DNA of 10,682 nt. It comes from Comamonadaceae bacterium (lineage in GTDB: Bacteria > Pseudomonadota > Gammaproteobacteria > Burkholderiales > Burkholderiaceae_C). The translations under genes and the position numbers were made by a program. Positions 1 to 6,063 of this stretch are shown here, one piece after another. Positions within the stretch are counted from its first letter, which is position 1, and each line of letters opens with the position of its first letter. The notes under the pieces are model-generated. The model saw nothing but the letters and a program-made list of their open reading frames with translations, searched no databases and was not told the DNA's origin. Location: contig CANGMW010000064.1 of assembly GCA_947454695.1 (NCBI GenBank), positions 1-10,682 of the forward strand. The letters run 5' to 3'.

Positions 1-598
1 AAGGCAACTGGCCGTGAAAGAAATGGCTACCACCGGGGACCACCGTGACCGGCAGTAACTGAGGTCGGGCCCAGTTCATGACATCGCTCAAGGGCACCGT
101 GTCGTCCAGTTCGCCATGGACGACCAGGGTACGCTGATGCGCGTCAGCAGGAATCGCTGGCACCTCAAAGCGACTGGCAGCGGTGCCAATCAGCACGAGT
201 TTTTCAATGTCGCGCTGAGCCCACAGTGTTTGAAGCGCGGCACAAGTGACAAAGGAGCCGAATGAAAAGCCCGCCATGGCCAATGCGCCCTGGGGTGCGA
301 GCTGCGCCACCACCGCCAGCAAGTCGTTCGCTTCGCCGCGGCCTTCGTCGTGCGTGCCTTGGCTGGCACCCACGCCGCGAAAATTAAACCGGACCGCACG
401 CCAACCACTTTGCACAAAGGCGCGCGCCAATGTCTGCACCACCTTGTTGTCCATGGTGCCGCCAAACAGCGGATGCGGGTGCGCGATGACGGCCACGCCA
501 CGCGCGGATTGACCCTCTGGTAATGCAGGTTCATCCAGCAAGGCTTCGATCGCACCAGCTGCGCCTGCGAGCATCAGGCGTTGCGTCAACGCATTCAT
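1..598 (-). CDS. Alpha/beta hydrolase, COG2945-like (3' end outside window)
   Basis: The reading frame is open from an ATG at 598 to the window edge, giving 199 visible residues; perhaps 10-20 C-terminal residues are missing. Near the N-terminus is HPHPLFGGTMDNK (residues 40-52), typical of small COG2945-type alpha/beta hydrolases. The nucleophile elbow is GFSFGS with Ser112. The acid residue is probably Asp165 or Asp166 in HGELDDTVPL, and the catalytic His is His192 in GGSHFFHG, so the triad is complete. No signal peptide is seen, so it is probably a cytoplasmic serine esterase or hydrolase; the substrate is unknown. The start lies 2 bp after the stop of the ferredoxin gene, which implies co-transcription and probably translational coupling. 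The family assignment is firm, the exact reaction is not. Confidence 0.88.
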   Translation of the reverse strand, partial: MNALTQRLMLAGAAGAIEALLDEPALPEGQSARGVAVIAHPHPLFGGTMDNKVVQTLARAFVQSGWRAVRFNFRGVGASQGTHDEGRGEANDLLAVVAQLAPQGALAMAGFSFGSFVTCAALQTLWAQRDIEKLVLIGTAASRFEVPAIPADAHQRTLVVHGELDDTVPLSDVMNWARPQLLPVTVVPGGSHFFHGQLP

Positions 599-600
599 GT

Positions 601-987
601 TCAGCGCCCCGCCTCAGGGGGCGTCAACAAGCGCGTGACGATTTGTCCGTTTTTCAAATGTGAGGTCACGATTTCTTCGATGTCATGCGCATCCACATAC
701 GAGTACCAGACCGCCTCAGGATAGACCACCGCCACAGGACCTGCGGCACAGCGGTCCAGGCAACCCGCCTTATTCACGCGCACTTGACCGGGGCCCGCCA
801 AACCGGCCGCCTTGACCAGCGATTTGCACTGCTCAAATGCTTGCATCGCCTGGTGCTGCGCGCAGCAATCTTCATGGGGTTTGCGTTCATTGACGCAGAA
901 AAATACATGGCGCTCGTAGTAGCTCGCTGTTGACGACGCAGCTTTGACGGCAACCTCGGGCATCCGATTGGGTGTGTTTTGACTCAT
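601..987 (-). CDS. Thioredoxin-like [2Fe-2S] ferredoxin
   Basis: A 128-residue protein of the thioredoxin-fold 2Fe-2S ferredoxin family (COG3411-like), expected to be a soluble electron carrier. After a poorly conserved N-terminal tail of about 22 residues comes YYERHVFFCVNER with Cys31, then EDCC (Cys41, Cys42), Cys54, and AGCLDRCAAGPV (Cys76, Cys80). In this family the cluster ligands come from the first Cys region and the later CxxxC pair. Homologs often begin near the YYERH segment, so the 22-residue tail could be overcalled; Met9 is the only other in-frame ATG close by. There is no clear Shine-Dalgarno before the ATG. A TAAAAT box ends 6 bp upstream instead. It sits 30 bp after the VanZ gene and 2 bp before the hydrolase gene. 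Its redox partner is unknown. Confidence 0.87.
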   Translation of the reverse strand: MSQNTPNRMPEVAVKAASSTASYYERHVFFCVNERKPHEDCCAQHQAMQAFEQCKSLVKAAGLAGPGQVRVNKAGCLDRCAAGPVAVVYPEAVWYSYVDAHDIEEIVTSHLKNGQIVTRLLTPPEAGR

Positions 988-993
988 GCCCGA

Positions 994-999
994 ATTTTA
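994..999 (-). promoter_or_regulatory. Candidate -10 box for leaderless ferredoxin transcript
   Basis: TAAAAT read on the minus strand ends 6 bp before the ATG at 987, which would place transcription start on or next to the start codon. No Shine-Dalgarno is visible there and no good -35 box is seen. It lies in the 30-bp gap after the VanZ stop codon. This is inference from position and sequence only. Confidence 0.3.
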
Positions 1000-1017
1000 G
1001 AGTGTGCGCGCAGGGCC

Positions 1018-2109
1018 TTAGCGAGGCTGACTCCACACGCGGCTGAGGGCATACAGCAAGCTGCCATAGGGCCACAACCAGCCGAGCCACTGCCCCACGC
1101 CATGAAATCGTATGAAACGTCCCTGCTCCCATGTTTGCAAGGTGTTGGCGAAATAAGCGCTGGCGGGCGCCATGTTGATGATGCTGAGATAAATGCCCAA
1201 CACGAGCAACATAAGGCTGGCGCACACGCGGGCAGGCACAGGCACCAACATCAACGACAGCACAGCCGCCAGTCCGATGCCCGTTTGGACCGGCAGGCTC
1301 AGCCAAGCCCAAGCGTGCGTGGGGCCATAACTCATCGCAGCTGACATCAACGTGGCAACCACGCCCGCAATCAAGACCGCCAAAACCAACAAGATGCGTC
1401 GTGCAGGAGCGAGGATCACACAAAAACCTAGCAAACAGGGAACCATGGCCCCCATGGCCACGCACACCATCTCGGCACCGGGCACCAAAGGCTGCAACTC
1501 CAACTCACGCAAGGGCAACCATTCCAAAAAGGGCGTATTGACCAACACGCCCGCTAAGCCAGTTTCCAGTCGCTCATAGACTTGCCCCAACCCAAACGGC
1601 ACGGCCGCAGGAAAAAGCAAGGCCACAGGCCACAGCGCCAACAAAGCTAAAGCGCCTTGAGCGTCCGCCACAAACCAGCGGGCGCGCCAACGGTGCCATC
1701 GGGCGATCGCGCCCATGCGCTCCAGCAGGGCAGCCAAAATCGCCCCGAACCACGCGCCCGCCACATTGAGCAACAAGTCCACGTTGGAGGGCACGCGCGC
1801 TGGCAAATAGCTTTGCAGCGATTCCATCAGCAAGGACAACACGCCCGCCAAAAGAGTTGCCAACCACACGGGGGCACGGTGTGAGGTGCGCAAAATGGCC
1901 AGAGCCAACAAAAAGCCCAGCGGCAAATAGCCCAAGGTGTTGGCCATGACATCAAAGCCACTCCAGTAGCGAGGCCAATCAGCCAGCAGGTAGTGCCAAG
2001 GCGGGATATCCTGGTCGCGCCAGCCCGTGAACGGGTACAGACTGGCGTAAACAATCAGAGCGATGAAGGCCAGGCTCAGAGGCCAAGCGGCCGTCTTGTG
2101 GTGCGGCAT
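1018..2109 (-). CDS. VanZ family integral membrane protein, extended two-part form
   Basis: A 363-residue hydrophobic protein. Residues about 9-130 form a VanZ-like domain: an N-terminal membrane segment, NTLGYLPLGF (57-66), then ESLQSYLPARVPS and NVDLLLNVAGAWFGA (96-123), matching the family pattern E-x2-Q-x3-P-x-R-x2-S-x2-D. After a basic linker (about 131-147), residues 150-355 carry several further predicted membrane segments. Classical VanZ proteins are about 150-200 residues, so the C-terminal half is an extension. VanZ itself contributes to low-level teicoplanin resistance in Gram-positives; the role of proteobacterial members is not established. The ATG at 2109 is chosen because it lies 5 bp after the HemJ stop and the protein then starts with MPHHKTAAWPL. 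The frame extends further upstream, but those 25 extra residues are low-complexity and overlap hemJ. Confidence 0.85.
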   Translation of the reverse strand: MPHHKTAAWPLSLAFIALIVYASLYPFTGWRDQDIPPWHYLLADWPRYWSGFDVMANTLGYLPLGFLLALAILRTSHRAPVWLATLLAGVLSLLMESLQSYLPARVPSNVDLLLNVAGAWFGAILAALLERMGAIARWHRWRARWFVADAQGALALLALWPVALLFPAAVPFGLGQVYERLETGLAGVLVNTPFLEWLPLRELELQPLVPGAEMVCVAMGAMVPCLLGFCVILAPARRILLVLAVLIAGVVATLMSAAMSYGPTHAWAWLSLPVQTGIGLAAVLSLMLVPVPARVCASLMLLVLGIYLSIINMAPASAYFANTLQTWEQGRFIRFHGVGQWLGWLWPYGSLLYALSRVWSQPR

Positions 2110-2114
2110 CGCGC

Positions 2115-2543
2115 TCAGAACGGCTTGACCACCACCAGGATCACCGCCGCCAACATCAGGATCACCGGGATTTCGTTGAACCAACGAAACCAGACGTGGC
2201 TGCGGGTGACGCGGCCTTGCTGGAATTTTTTAAGCAAAAGGCCACACGCATGGTGGTAGCCCAGCACCAGCACCACGACAGCCAGTTTGGCATGCATCCA
2301 GCCATTGCCTTCGCCCAACCCGATGCCAATTCCCAGCCAGAGGTACAAGCCCAGCGCCAGCGCGGGCGCGGCCAACACAGTGGTGAAACGCATGAGCTTG
2401 CGTGCCATCAGCAGCAAGCGCTCGCGCTCGGCATCGGAGCCTGGAGGCACCATGGCCAGATTGACAAAAATGCGAGGCAAATAGAACAGGCCAGCAAACC
2501 AGCTGGCCACGAACACAATATGAAGGGCTTTGATCCAGAGCAT
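2115..2543 (-). CDS. hemJ: HemJ-type protoporphyrinogen IX oxidase (CopD/UPF0093 family)
   Basis: A 142-residue membrane protein with about four transmembrane helices. It begins MLWIKALHIVFVASWFAGLF and YLPR (residues 1-24), the hallmark start of HemJ, followed by a conserved membrane core with His84 and Lys86 (MHAKL), YHH (96-98) and WFRWFNE (118-124). HemJ catalyses oxidation of protoporphyrinogen IX to protoporphyrin IX, the penultimate heme step, in bacteria lacking HemG or HemY. Length fits the family. It is the first gene of the leftward run, and the divergent neighbour hemB encodes another heme enzyme, which supports the call. There is no clear Shine-Dalgarno before the ATG; a TAAACT box ends 6 bp upstream. 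The main alternative is a CopD-domain protein of other function, as databases often label these simply 'CopD family'. Confidence 0.82.
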   Translation of the reverse strand: MLWIKALHIVFVASWFAGLFYLPRIFVNLAMVPPGSDAERERLLLMARKLMRFTTVLAAPALALGLYLWLGIGIGLGEGNGWMHAKLAVVVLVLGYHHACGLLLKKFQQGRVTRSHVWFRWFNEIPVILMLAAVILVVVKPF

Positions 2544-2549
2544 GGGCTC

Positions 2550-2555
2550 AGTTTA
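2550..2555 (-). promoter_or_regulatory. Candidate -10 box for leaderless hemJ transcript
   Basis: TAAACT on the minus strand ends 6 bp before the hemJ ATG, with no Shine-Dalgarno between. No convincing -35 is seen. Because the small-RNA terminator at 2610-2637 should stop upstream transcription, hemJ needs a promoter between 2544 and 2609, and this is the best candidate there. Confidence 0.3.
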
Positions 2556-2609
2556 GCGGGCATGACGCCAAATTAGCCCATCAAGCAGCCTTGCGCGGTA
2601 CTTTTGGCC

Positions 2610-2637
2610 AAAAAAAACCCCAGCCGAAGCCGGGGTT
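2610..2637 (-). terminator. Rho-independent terminator of the small RNA
   Basis: Read on the minus strand: a GC-rich stem AACCCCGGC / GCTGGGGTT with one mismatched pair around a TTCG loop, followed at once by eight T (2617-2610). It points leftward, yet no protein gene on the minus strand lies upstream of it before the divergent hemB. That implies a non-coding transcript ends here. Confidence 0.88.
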
Positions 2638-2707
2638 GGAAGCCTTTTCAGCTGTCACACATCAAGGCCCCGCTCAGGGAGGAAAAGCGGGAGGCGGCGA
2701 ACCGCCC
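2610..2707 (-). ncRNA. Candidate small RNA with Shine-Dalgarno-complementary loop
   Basis: A predicted transcript of about 98 nt between a sigma70-type promoter and an intrinsic terminator, in the gap between divergent hemJ and hemB. Seen in the sequence: hairpin 1 is a perfect 5-bp stem GGCGG-UUCG-CCGCC (2706-2693), right at the predicted 5' end. Hairpin 2 is a perfect 6-bp stem CCCGCU / AGCGGG (2691-2686 with 2674-2669) with an 11-nt loop UUUCCUCCCUG. A less structured stretch of about 30 nt follows (2668-2638), then the terminator hairpin. The loop displays CCUCC, a perfect complement of the GGAGG Shine-Dalgarno core, suggesting it pairs with ribosome binding sites of many mRNAs. From memory it resembles the betaproteobacterial 'toxic small RNA' family in Rfam, whose members I recall as sometimes lying near hemB; this recall is not verified. 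No credible open reading frame is present. A processed hemB antisense transcript is a weaker alternative. Confidence 0.75.
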
Positions 2708-2713
2708 AAGCGA

Positions 2714-2742
2714 AATTTAACAAAAATGAAACCGAAATTCAA
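2714..2742 (-). promoter_or_regulatory. Sigma70-type promoter of the small RNA
   Basis: On the minus strand, -35 TTGAAT (2742-2737) and -10 TAAATT (2719-2714) are separated by exactly 17 bp. A T- and A-rich tract lies just upstream of the -35 and could act as an UP element. The predicted start is the G at 2707, 7 bp after the -10 box, just before the first hairpin. This is the best promoter match in the window. Confidence 0.72.
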
Positions 2743-2769
2743 GGTTTTGAAGCAAAAAAACGCATGCCC

Positions 2770-2785
2770 TGTCTCGTTCGAGACA
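2770..2785. promoter_or_regulatory. Inverted repeat upstream of hemB, possible operator
   Basis: TGTCTCGTTCGAGACA: two 7-bp half-sites in inverted orientation around a 2-bp centre, located 56 bp upstream of the hemB start and 27 bp upstream of the small-RNA -35 box. It could be a regulator binding site serving either divergent promoter, or form a hairpin in a long hemB leader. It is not followed closely enough by a T-run on either strand to be a good terminator. I cannot assign it to a known regulator. Confidence 0.4.
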
Positions 2786-2828
2786 AAACTAATTTTTTCA
2801 GATCAGGGCTTAGCAGGCTGGATTCAGG

Positions 2829-2834
2829 CACAAT
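2829..2834 (+). promoter_or_regulatory. Candidate -10 box for hemB
   Basis: CACAAT ends 7 bp before the hemB ATG and no Shine-Dalgarno lies between, so a leaderless or nearly leaderless transcript is possible. The -35 region is weak (GGGCTT at 17 bp spacing). Confidence 0.28.
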
Positions 2835-2841
2835 TTTTCCC

Positions 2842-3846
2842 ATGACACTGCACGCCCCCTTCCCCTTAGGTCGCCCGCGTCGTTTGCGCCGCGACGACTT
2901 CACCCGCAACCTGGTGCGCGAAAACGCCCTGACTGCCCACGACCTGATCTACCCGGTGTTTGTGCTGGAGGGCCAGCAACGCCGTGAAGACGTGTCGTCC
3001 ATGCCCGGTGTGCAGCGCCTGAGTCTGGACCTGCTGCTGCCGGTGGCCGAGCAGTGCGTGAAGCTGGGCATCCCGGTCATCGCGCTGTTTCCGGTGATTG
3101 ATGCGAGCCTGAAAACCCCGGACGGGCGCGAAGCGCTCAACCCCCAAGGCTTGGTGCCCACCGTGGTGCGTGCGCTGAAAAAAGAATTTCCGCAACTCGG
3201 GGTGATGACCGATGTGGCGCTGGACCCCTTTACCAGCCACGGCCAGGACGGTTTGCTGGACGAGACCGGCTACATCCTTAATGACGAGACCGTGGCGGTG
3301 CTCAAGCAACAAGCCCTGACGCAGGCTGAGGCCGGCGTGGACATCGTGGCGCCCAGCGACATGATGGATGGTCGCATCGGCGCGATCCGCGAATTACTCG
3401 AAGCCAAGGGCCTGATTCACACCCGCATCATGGCCTACAGCGCCAAGTACGCCAGCGCGTTTTACGGCCCCTTCCGCGATGCGGTGGGTTCCTCAGGCAA
3501 CTTGGGCAAGAGCAACAAAAAGGTCTACCAGATGGACCCGGGCAACAGCAACGAGGCCCTGCGCGAAGTCGCCATGGACATTGCCGAAGGCGCAGACATG
3601 GTGATGGTCAAGCCCGGCATGCCTTATCTGGACGTGGTGCGCCGCGTGAAAGATGAATTCGGCGTGCCCACGTTTGCCTATCAGGTGTCGGGCGAATACG
3701 CCATGCTCAAGGCCGCCGCCCAAAATGGTTGGCTCGACCATGACGCCGTCATGATGGAAAGCCTGCTCGCCTTCAAGCGCGCGGGTGCCGACGGCGTGCT
3801 GACCTACTTTGCGCTGGACGCGGCCCGCCTGCTGCAAAACCGCTGA
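2842..3846 (+). CDS. hemB: Delta-aminolevulinic acid dehydratase (porphobilinogen synthase)
   Basis: A 334-residue cytosolic enzyme that condenses two 5-aminolevulinate molecules to porphobilinogen in heme synthesis. Schiff-base lysines are Lys202 in AYSAKYASAFYGPFRDA and Lys257 in MVMVKPGMPYLDVV. The metal-site segment reads TDVALDPFTSHGQDG (123-137). Positions that are zinc-binding Cys in E. coli HemB are here Ala126, Asp128 and Asp136, so this is the Asp-type enzyme expected to use Mg2+ rather than catalytic Zn2+. Length matches the family. The ATG at 2842 gives the normal N-terminus (MTLHAPFPLGRPRRLRR); an in-frame ATG 78 bp upstream would add 26 unlike residues and is rejected. It is convergent with the next gene, 28 bp apart, and divergent from the small RNA and hemJ. 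Confidence 0.97.
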   Translation: MTLHAPFPLGRPRRLRRDDFTRNLVRENALTAHDLIYPVFVLEGQQRREDVSSMPGVQRLSLDLLLPVAEQCVKLGIPVIALFPVIDASLKTPDGREALNPQGLVPTVVRALKKEFPQLGVMTDVALDPFTSHGQDGLLDETGYILNDETVAVLKQQALTQAEAGVDIVAPSDMMDGRIGAIRELLEAKGLIHTRIMAYSAKYASAFYGPFRDAVGSSGNLGKSNKKVYQMDPGNSNEALREVAMDIAEGADMVMVKPGMPYLDVVRRVKDEFGVPTFAYQVSGEYAMLKAAAQNGWLDHDAVMMESLLAFKRAGADGVLTYFALDAARLLQNR

Positions 3847-3874
3847 GGCTGATCAGCCCCAGCGCCCCGAGTTC

Positions 3875-4561
3875 TCAAGCGCCCAAGTGCTGGCCCAAAA
3901 ACGCCAGCGTGCGCTGGCGCGCCAACGTGGCGGCCGTGGCGTCAAAAGCGCCGCGGTGGTCACAGTTGAAGCCGTGGTCGGCGGCATAGATGTGCACCTG
4001 CACCTCCGGATGCGCCGCTTGGAATGCGCTAACACCCTCCAGAGGAATCCAGTGATCGCGTTCACCAAAATGCGCCAAGACCGGGCACTTCGGATGACGC
4101 GCCACTTCTTCCTCGGTGGTGATGCCGCCGCCGTAATAAGGGATGGCGGCCGACACGCCCTTGAGTAAGCACGCTGAGCGCCAGGTCAGCAAGCCGCCCC
4201 AGCAATAACCCATCACCGCCACTTTGCCGGCTTGCGACGCAAAGTCGACCGCAGCCTGGATGTCTTGCAAAACGCCAGGGGCGGGCAGTGCCTCGATCGC
4301 CGCCTTGAGCTCAAAACCCACCTTGATGTCGTCCGGGGTGTAGCCCAACTCCACGCCCGCTTGGGCCCGGTTAAACGTGGCCGGAGCGACGGCCAAATAG
4401 CCATCAGCGGCATAGCCGTCCGCCACCGCGCGGATGTGGGCATTGACACCGAAAATTTCCTGCAACACCACCACCGCGCCGCGCGGCGTGCCCGAAGGTT
4501 GTGCGACATATGCAGGGAAAGTGGTGCCGTCTGCGGCTTTGAGTTGTTGGAATTGACCCAT
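3875..4561 (-). CDS. Dienelactone hydrolase family protein
   Basis: A 228-residue alpha/beta hydrolase of the dienelactone hydrolase family. The catalytic set is complete: Glu35 in LQEIFGVN, nucleophile Cys120 in MGYCWGG, Asp169 in GERDHWIP and His196 in AADHGFN. Classical members open dienelactone to maleylacetate in chloroaromatic degradation, but many relatives act on other esters or have unknown substrates, and no other ortho-cleavage gene is visible here. The start is supported by AAGGA 8 bp before the ATG. It follows the DsbA-fold isomerase gene by 45 bp in the same direction, so the two are probably co-transcribed. The short gap to convergent hemB holds only a 12-bp palindrome without a T-run. 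Confidence 0.9.
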   Translation of the reverse strand: MGQFQQLKAADGTTFPAYVAQPSGTPRGAVVVLQEIFGVNAHIRAVADGYAADGYLAVAPATFNRAQAGVELGYTPDDIKVGFELKAAIEALPAPGVLQDIQAAVDFASQAGKVAVMGYCWGGLLTWRSACLLKGVSAAIPYYGGGITTEEEVARHPKCPVLAHFGERDHWIPLEGVSAFQAAHPEVQVHIYAADHGFNCDHRGAFDATAATLARQRTLAFLGQHLGA

Positions 4562-4606
4562 GGTGAACGTCCTTGATGCGTGTTGTCAGATTGAGTGAAA
4601 TCGGCT

Positions 4607-5209
4607 TTAGACAGCCGCGAGCTTACGTTGCAGAAAATCGATCCGGTCCTGCCCCCAAAACAGCTCGCCATCCACGACATACGACGGCGCGCCAAACACG
4701 CCGGCGTCAATCGCTTGCTGGGTATTGGCATCGTAGCGCTGCTGTACTGCGTCGCTGCGGGCGTCGGCCAGTCGCTGGGCTGGCAAGCCGCATTCAGCAA
4801 GCAGTTCACCCAGCACCTGCGCGCTGGCAATGTCGCGCTGCTGCGCCCACACCGCAGCGAATACCGCGCCGGTGATACGCATGGCGGCTTGCGCCCCCTC
4901 GTGCAAATCCACCGCAATGATGAGCCGCGCCGCATCGTCGCCGGCAACCGGAAAAAACTGAGGCTGCACATGGATCGGCATCCCAAGATGTTCGCCAAAG
5001 CGCTTGAGTTCGACCAAACGGTAAGCCTGGCGTTGCGGTGCGCGTTTGCCCAAGGGCAGGCCGCCCGAGACCGGGAAGACCTTGCCGTAGTCTGCGGGCA
5101 ACACCCGCACTGTGGCGCCTGATTCTTTTGCTAACGCAGCAAAACGGGCATGGCCCAAGTAAGCCCAGGGACTCTGGGTGGCAAAGTAATAGTCGATCGT
5201 TGCTGTCAT
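4607..5209 (-). CDS. 2-hydroxychromene-2-carboxylate isomerase / DsbA-fold (kappa-GST-like) protein
   Basis: A 200-residue thioredoxin-fold protein. The N-terminus IDYYFATQSPWAYLG carries Ser13 where DsbA and thioredoxins have Cys; this Ser-Pro form is typical of 2-hydroxychromene-2-carboxylate isomerase and kappa-class GST relatives that use glutathione. The C-terminal GVFGAPSYVVDGELFWGQDR contains the cis-proline loop. True HCCA isomerases act in naphthalene degradation, but most chromosomal homologs have unknown substrates and no naphthalene genes are visible. The ATG at 5209 is chosen because GGAG lies 5 bp upstream and the fold begins directly; the frame runs 35 residues further but overlaps the divergent SDR gene. 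It is likely co-transcribed with the downstream hydrolase gene. Confidence 0.85.
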   Translation of the reverse strand: MTATIDYYFATQSPWAYLGHARFAALAKESGATVRVLPADYGKVFPVSGGLPLGKRAPQRQAYRLVELKRFGEHLGMPIHVQPQFFPVAGDDAARLIIAVDLHEGAQAAMRITGAVFAAVWAQQRDIASAQVLGELLAECGLPAQRLADARSDAVQQRYDANTQQAIDAGVFGAPSYVVDGELFWGQDRIDFLQRKLAAV

Positions 5210-5264
5210 GGTGACTCCGTTTGGGCAGCAGTGATGGTATCTTGTCGGGCATTTCCTTGCTGCT

Positions 5265-5268
5265 GGAG
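5265..5268 (+). promoter_or_regulatory. Ribosome binding site deciding the TTG start of the SDR gene
   Basis: GGAG sits 5 bp before the TTG at 5274. The Rossmann glycine motif starts at residue 8, so no later start is possible, and there is no in-frame ATG close upstream. The site lies in a 64-bp gap that must also hold divergent promoters for the SDR and isomerase genes; I see no promoter there good enough to call. Confidence 0.6.
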
Positions 5269-5273
5269 CAATT

Positions 5274-6020
5274 TTGGACAAAGTTATTTTGATTACGGGC
5301 GCCAGCCGCGGCATCGGCGCTGCCTGCGCTTTGCTGGCAGCCCAACAGGGCTACGCCGTGGCGGTCAACTACAGCACCAACTCCTTGGCTGCTGACGAGG
5401 TGGTGCGCACCATCCGGGCTGCTGGCGGCACGGCCATGTCGGTGCAAGCCGATGTCGCGCAAGAATCGCAAGTGCTGGACATGTTTGCCCAGGTGGACGC
5501 CAAGCTCGGTCGCCTCACGGGGCTGGTCAACAACGCCGGCGTGGTGGACGTGGCTGCCCGGATCGACGAGATGGACCTGGCCCGCTGGCGGCGCATGTTT
5601 GACATCAACGTCATGGGCACCATGCTGTGCGCACGCGAAGCGGTGCGACGCATGAGCACGCGACACGGCGGCGATGGCGGGGCGATTGTCAACGTCAGCA
5701 GCATTGCCGCCACCCTGGGCTCGCCCGGCATGTATGTGGACTACGCCGCCGCCAAAGGGGCGGTGGATGTGTTCACGGTCGGACTGGCGCGCGAAGTGGC
5801 CGCCGAGGGCATTCGTGTCAACGCGGTGCGCCCCGGCATCATCGACACCGAGATCCACGCCAGCGGCGGCCAACCCGGCCGCGCCCAGAAGGTGGGGCCA
5901 CAACTGCCCATGCAGCGCCCCGGCACGGCGCAGGAAATGGCCCAAGCCATCATCTGGCTCCTGTCCGAGCAGGCCAGTTATTGCACGGGCAGCATTCTCG
6001 ATGCCGCCGGCGGGCGATAG
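5274..6020 (+). CDS. SDR family oxidoreductase
   Basis: A 248-residue classical short-chain dehydrogenase/reductase. Features in order: TGASRGIG cofactor loop (8-15), NNAG (86-89), Asn112, catalytic Ser143 in NVSS, Tyr157 and Lys161 in YAAAK, and RPGIIDTEI after the sixth strand. Arg12 and the absence of an acidic residue at the end of strand 2 (VAVNY) suggest NADP(H) preference. The family reduces or oxidises carbonyl/hydroxyl groups; this one is FabG-like but its substrate is unknown. It starts with TTG, supported by GGAG 5 bp upstream. It is the first gene of a rightward run with a crotonase 43 bp downstream and is divergent from the isomerase gene. Confidence 0.92.
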   Translation: MDKVILITGASRGIGAACALLAAQQGYAVAVNYSTNSLAADEVVRTIRAAGGTAMSVQADVAQESQVLDMFAQVDAKLGRLTGLVNNAGVVDVAARIDEMDLARWRRMFDINVMGTMLCAREAVRRMSTRHGGDGGAIVNVSSIAATLGSPGMYVDYAAAKGAVDVFTVGLAREVAAEGIRVNAVRPGIIDTEIHASGGQPGRAQKVGPQLPMQRPGTAQEMAQAIIWLLSEQASYCTGSILDAAGGR

Positions 6021-6063
6021 GCCCCGTGCCAAGCGACAATCGAGCTCCACGCAAGGAAAAAAC

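Noticed and set aside
2764..2841. N-terminal extension of hemB from an upstream in-frame ATG
   Set aside because: The 26 extra residues do not resemble HemB, the region is AT-rich control DNA with a dyad, and the ATG at 2842 gives the normal family N-terminus.
3847..3858. 12-bp palindrome GGCTGATCAGCC between convergent hemB and the hydrolase gene
   Set aside because: It can form only a 4-bp stem with a 4-nt loop and has no T-run on either side, so I do not call it a terminator.
5210..5314. Upstream extension of the isomerase frame
   Set aside because: It would overlap the divergent SDR start; the ATG at 5209 has GGAG upstream and begins directly at the conserved fold.
5674..6063. Upstream extension of the crotonase frame
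   Set aside because: It overlaps the SDR gene in a different frame; the ATG at 6064 has a good ribosome binding site and gives the correct N-terminus.
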